Shown here: positions 63,397-64,000 of the stretch, one piece after another | Position numbering within the stretch: the first letter of the stretch is position 1 | Layout: each line of letters starts with the position of its first letter | From: Subsaxibacter sp. CAU 1640 | Lineage (GTDB): Bacteria; Bacteroidota; Bacteroidia; Flavobacteriales; Flavobacteriaceae | DNA length: 64,000 bases | NCBI RefSeq assembly: GCF_023156585.1 | Contig: NZ_JALNMI010000001.1 | Location: 124,001-188,000, forward strand | Reading direction: 5' to 3' | Notes under the pieces: generated by a model | What the model saw: only the letters and a program-made list of their open reading frames with translations | Told to the model about the DNA's origin: nothing | The model's database searches: none | Made by a program: the position numbers and the translations under genes

Positions 63397-64000
63397 GATA
63401 AATTCGTCAATATGGAAAAATATATTCTTCTGTAGTCTATTGATGACTAGCATCGATATTCATCTCTATTCTCAAGAAAAAGAACCAGAATTCAAACCAT
63501 ATACAATTGAATCCACCTATCAAAAGCTAAAAAAATACCATCCATTCATCACTCCCATTGAACCATTGGTTTCAAAAGACATCCTTGCCAATGAAGATAT
63601 TGTTTACAAAAGCATTGAAGATACCCTCCTAAAATTGGACATCTATACGCCAAAAGACACATTAAAATCCTATCCTGCGGTATTGTTGATACATGGTGGC
63701 GGTTGGCTGACTGGAAGCAAGGAAAATCAACGTGTGATGGCGCAACATTTGGCATTAAATGGTTTTGTGGCTGTGACAGCTTCTTACCGATTAGGTTTGG
63801 AATCCCCTTATCCCGCAGCCGTTCACGATTTGAAAGATGCCATCAGATGGATGCGTCAGAATGATAAAAAATATTCGATTGATTCGAAAAAAATCGCCGT
63901 TTTAGGAGCTTCTGCTGGCGGACAATTGGCCACATTAATTGGCATTACCCCTAATTCAGAAGTGTTCGGATTTGATGCCGATGTTTCTGACGACGTCCAA
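63389..64000 (+). CDS. Secreted alpha/beta-hydrolase esterase, 3' end cut off
   Basis: The gene is open from the ATG at 63389 (MIRINSSIWKNIFFCSLLMT signal peptide) to the right edge, giving 204 visible residues. The start overlaps the CE12 stop by 8 nt, which suggests translational coupling. The fold is an alpha/beta-hydrolase of the BD-FAE/carboxylesterase type: LLIHGGGWLTGS (99-110, oxyanion HGGG), YRLGLESPYPAAVHD (133-147), and GASAGGQLA with nucleophile Ser175. The catalytic Asp and His lie beyond the edge. In this operon it could be a pectin acetyl- or feruloyl-esterase. That is inference. Confidence 0.85.
   Translation, partial: MIRINSSIWKNIFFCSLLMTSIDIHLYSQEKEPEFKPYTIESTYQKLKKYHPFITPIEPLVSKDILANEDIVYKSIEDTLLKLDIYTPKDTLKSYPAVLLIHGGGWLTGSKENQRVMAQHLALNGFVAVTASYRLGLESPYPAAVHDLKDAIRWMRQNDKKYSIDSKKIAVLGASAGGQLATLIGITPNSEVFGFDADVSDDVQ

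Overview
The window looks like the chromosome of a low-GC marine or soil member of the Flavobacteriaceae (Bacteroidota). The reasons are paired SusC/SusD outer-membrane genes, many lipoprotein signal peptides, C-terminal type IX secretion (T9SS) sorting domains on secreted enzymes, Bacteroidota-type promoters (TTTG, about 19 bp, TAnnTTTG) and the absence of Shine-Dalgarno sequences. The species cannot be named from the sequence alone. No tRNA, rRNA, CRISPR array or insertion sequence was seen.

Layout. (1) 1-778: the 5' part of a probable GAF-domain protein, running off the left edge. (2) 925-25343: a starch/maltodextrin utilisation locus. A minus-strand operon encodes an MFS sugar permease, beta-phosphoglucomutase, a GH65 maltose phosphorylase, a SusA-like GH13, an esterase, a GH31 alpha-glucosidase and two lipoprotein GH13 amylases. 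A LacI-type regulator lies upstream of it. Divergently, the plus strand encodes SusC, SusD, two SusE/F-like starch-binding lipoproteins and a T9SS-secreted GH13. (3) 25419-34636: a galactoside locus. A GntR-type regulator, galM, galK, galT and a clan GH-A glycosidase form one minus-strand operon, with a divergent GH2 beta-galactosidase. (4) 34649-35662: a type IB DNA topoisomerase. (5) 35736-64000: a large pectin locus. A minus operon encodes a secreted cupin, a Gfo/Idh oxidoreductase, a PL10-CE8 fusion, a CE12 and a GH28. Next come a PL1, a small orphan secreted protein, a giant CE8 and a second PL1. After these come SusC, SusD and a beta-helix lipoprotein, and then a plus operon GH28, DUF4861, GH105, GH43, CE12 and an esterase cut by the right edge.

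How it works together. In the starch locus, surface and T9SS amylases cut starch, SusCD and the SusE/F-like proteins bind and import oligosaccharides, periplasmic GH13/GH31 trim them, the MFS permease imports maltose, and GH65 plus PgmB give glucose 6-phosphate. In the galactoside locus, GH2 and the GH-A enzyme release galactose for the Leloir enzymes. In the pectin locus, CE8 and CE12 remove methyl and acetyl groups, PL1, PL10 and GH28 cut the backbone, and GH105 and GH43 process the oligomers.

The most notable regulatory observation is a set of near-identical palindromes (TGYAATCGATTACA) in front of five pectin transcription units. They abut or overlap the candidate -7 boxes, which implies one LacI-type repressor encoded outside the window. 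A different perfect LacI-type palindrome (CGAAAACGTTTTCG) lies upstream of the starch susC. The best candidates for undescribed biology are the stand-alone secreted protein at 44259-45056, the acyl esterase embedded in the starch operon, the clan GH-A enzyme in the galactose operon and the in-frame GH43/TTG-CE12 junction.
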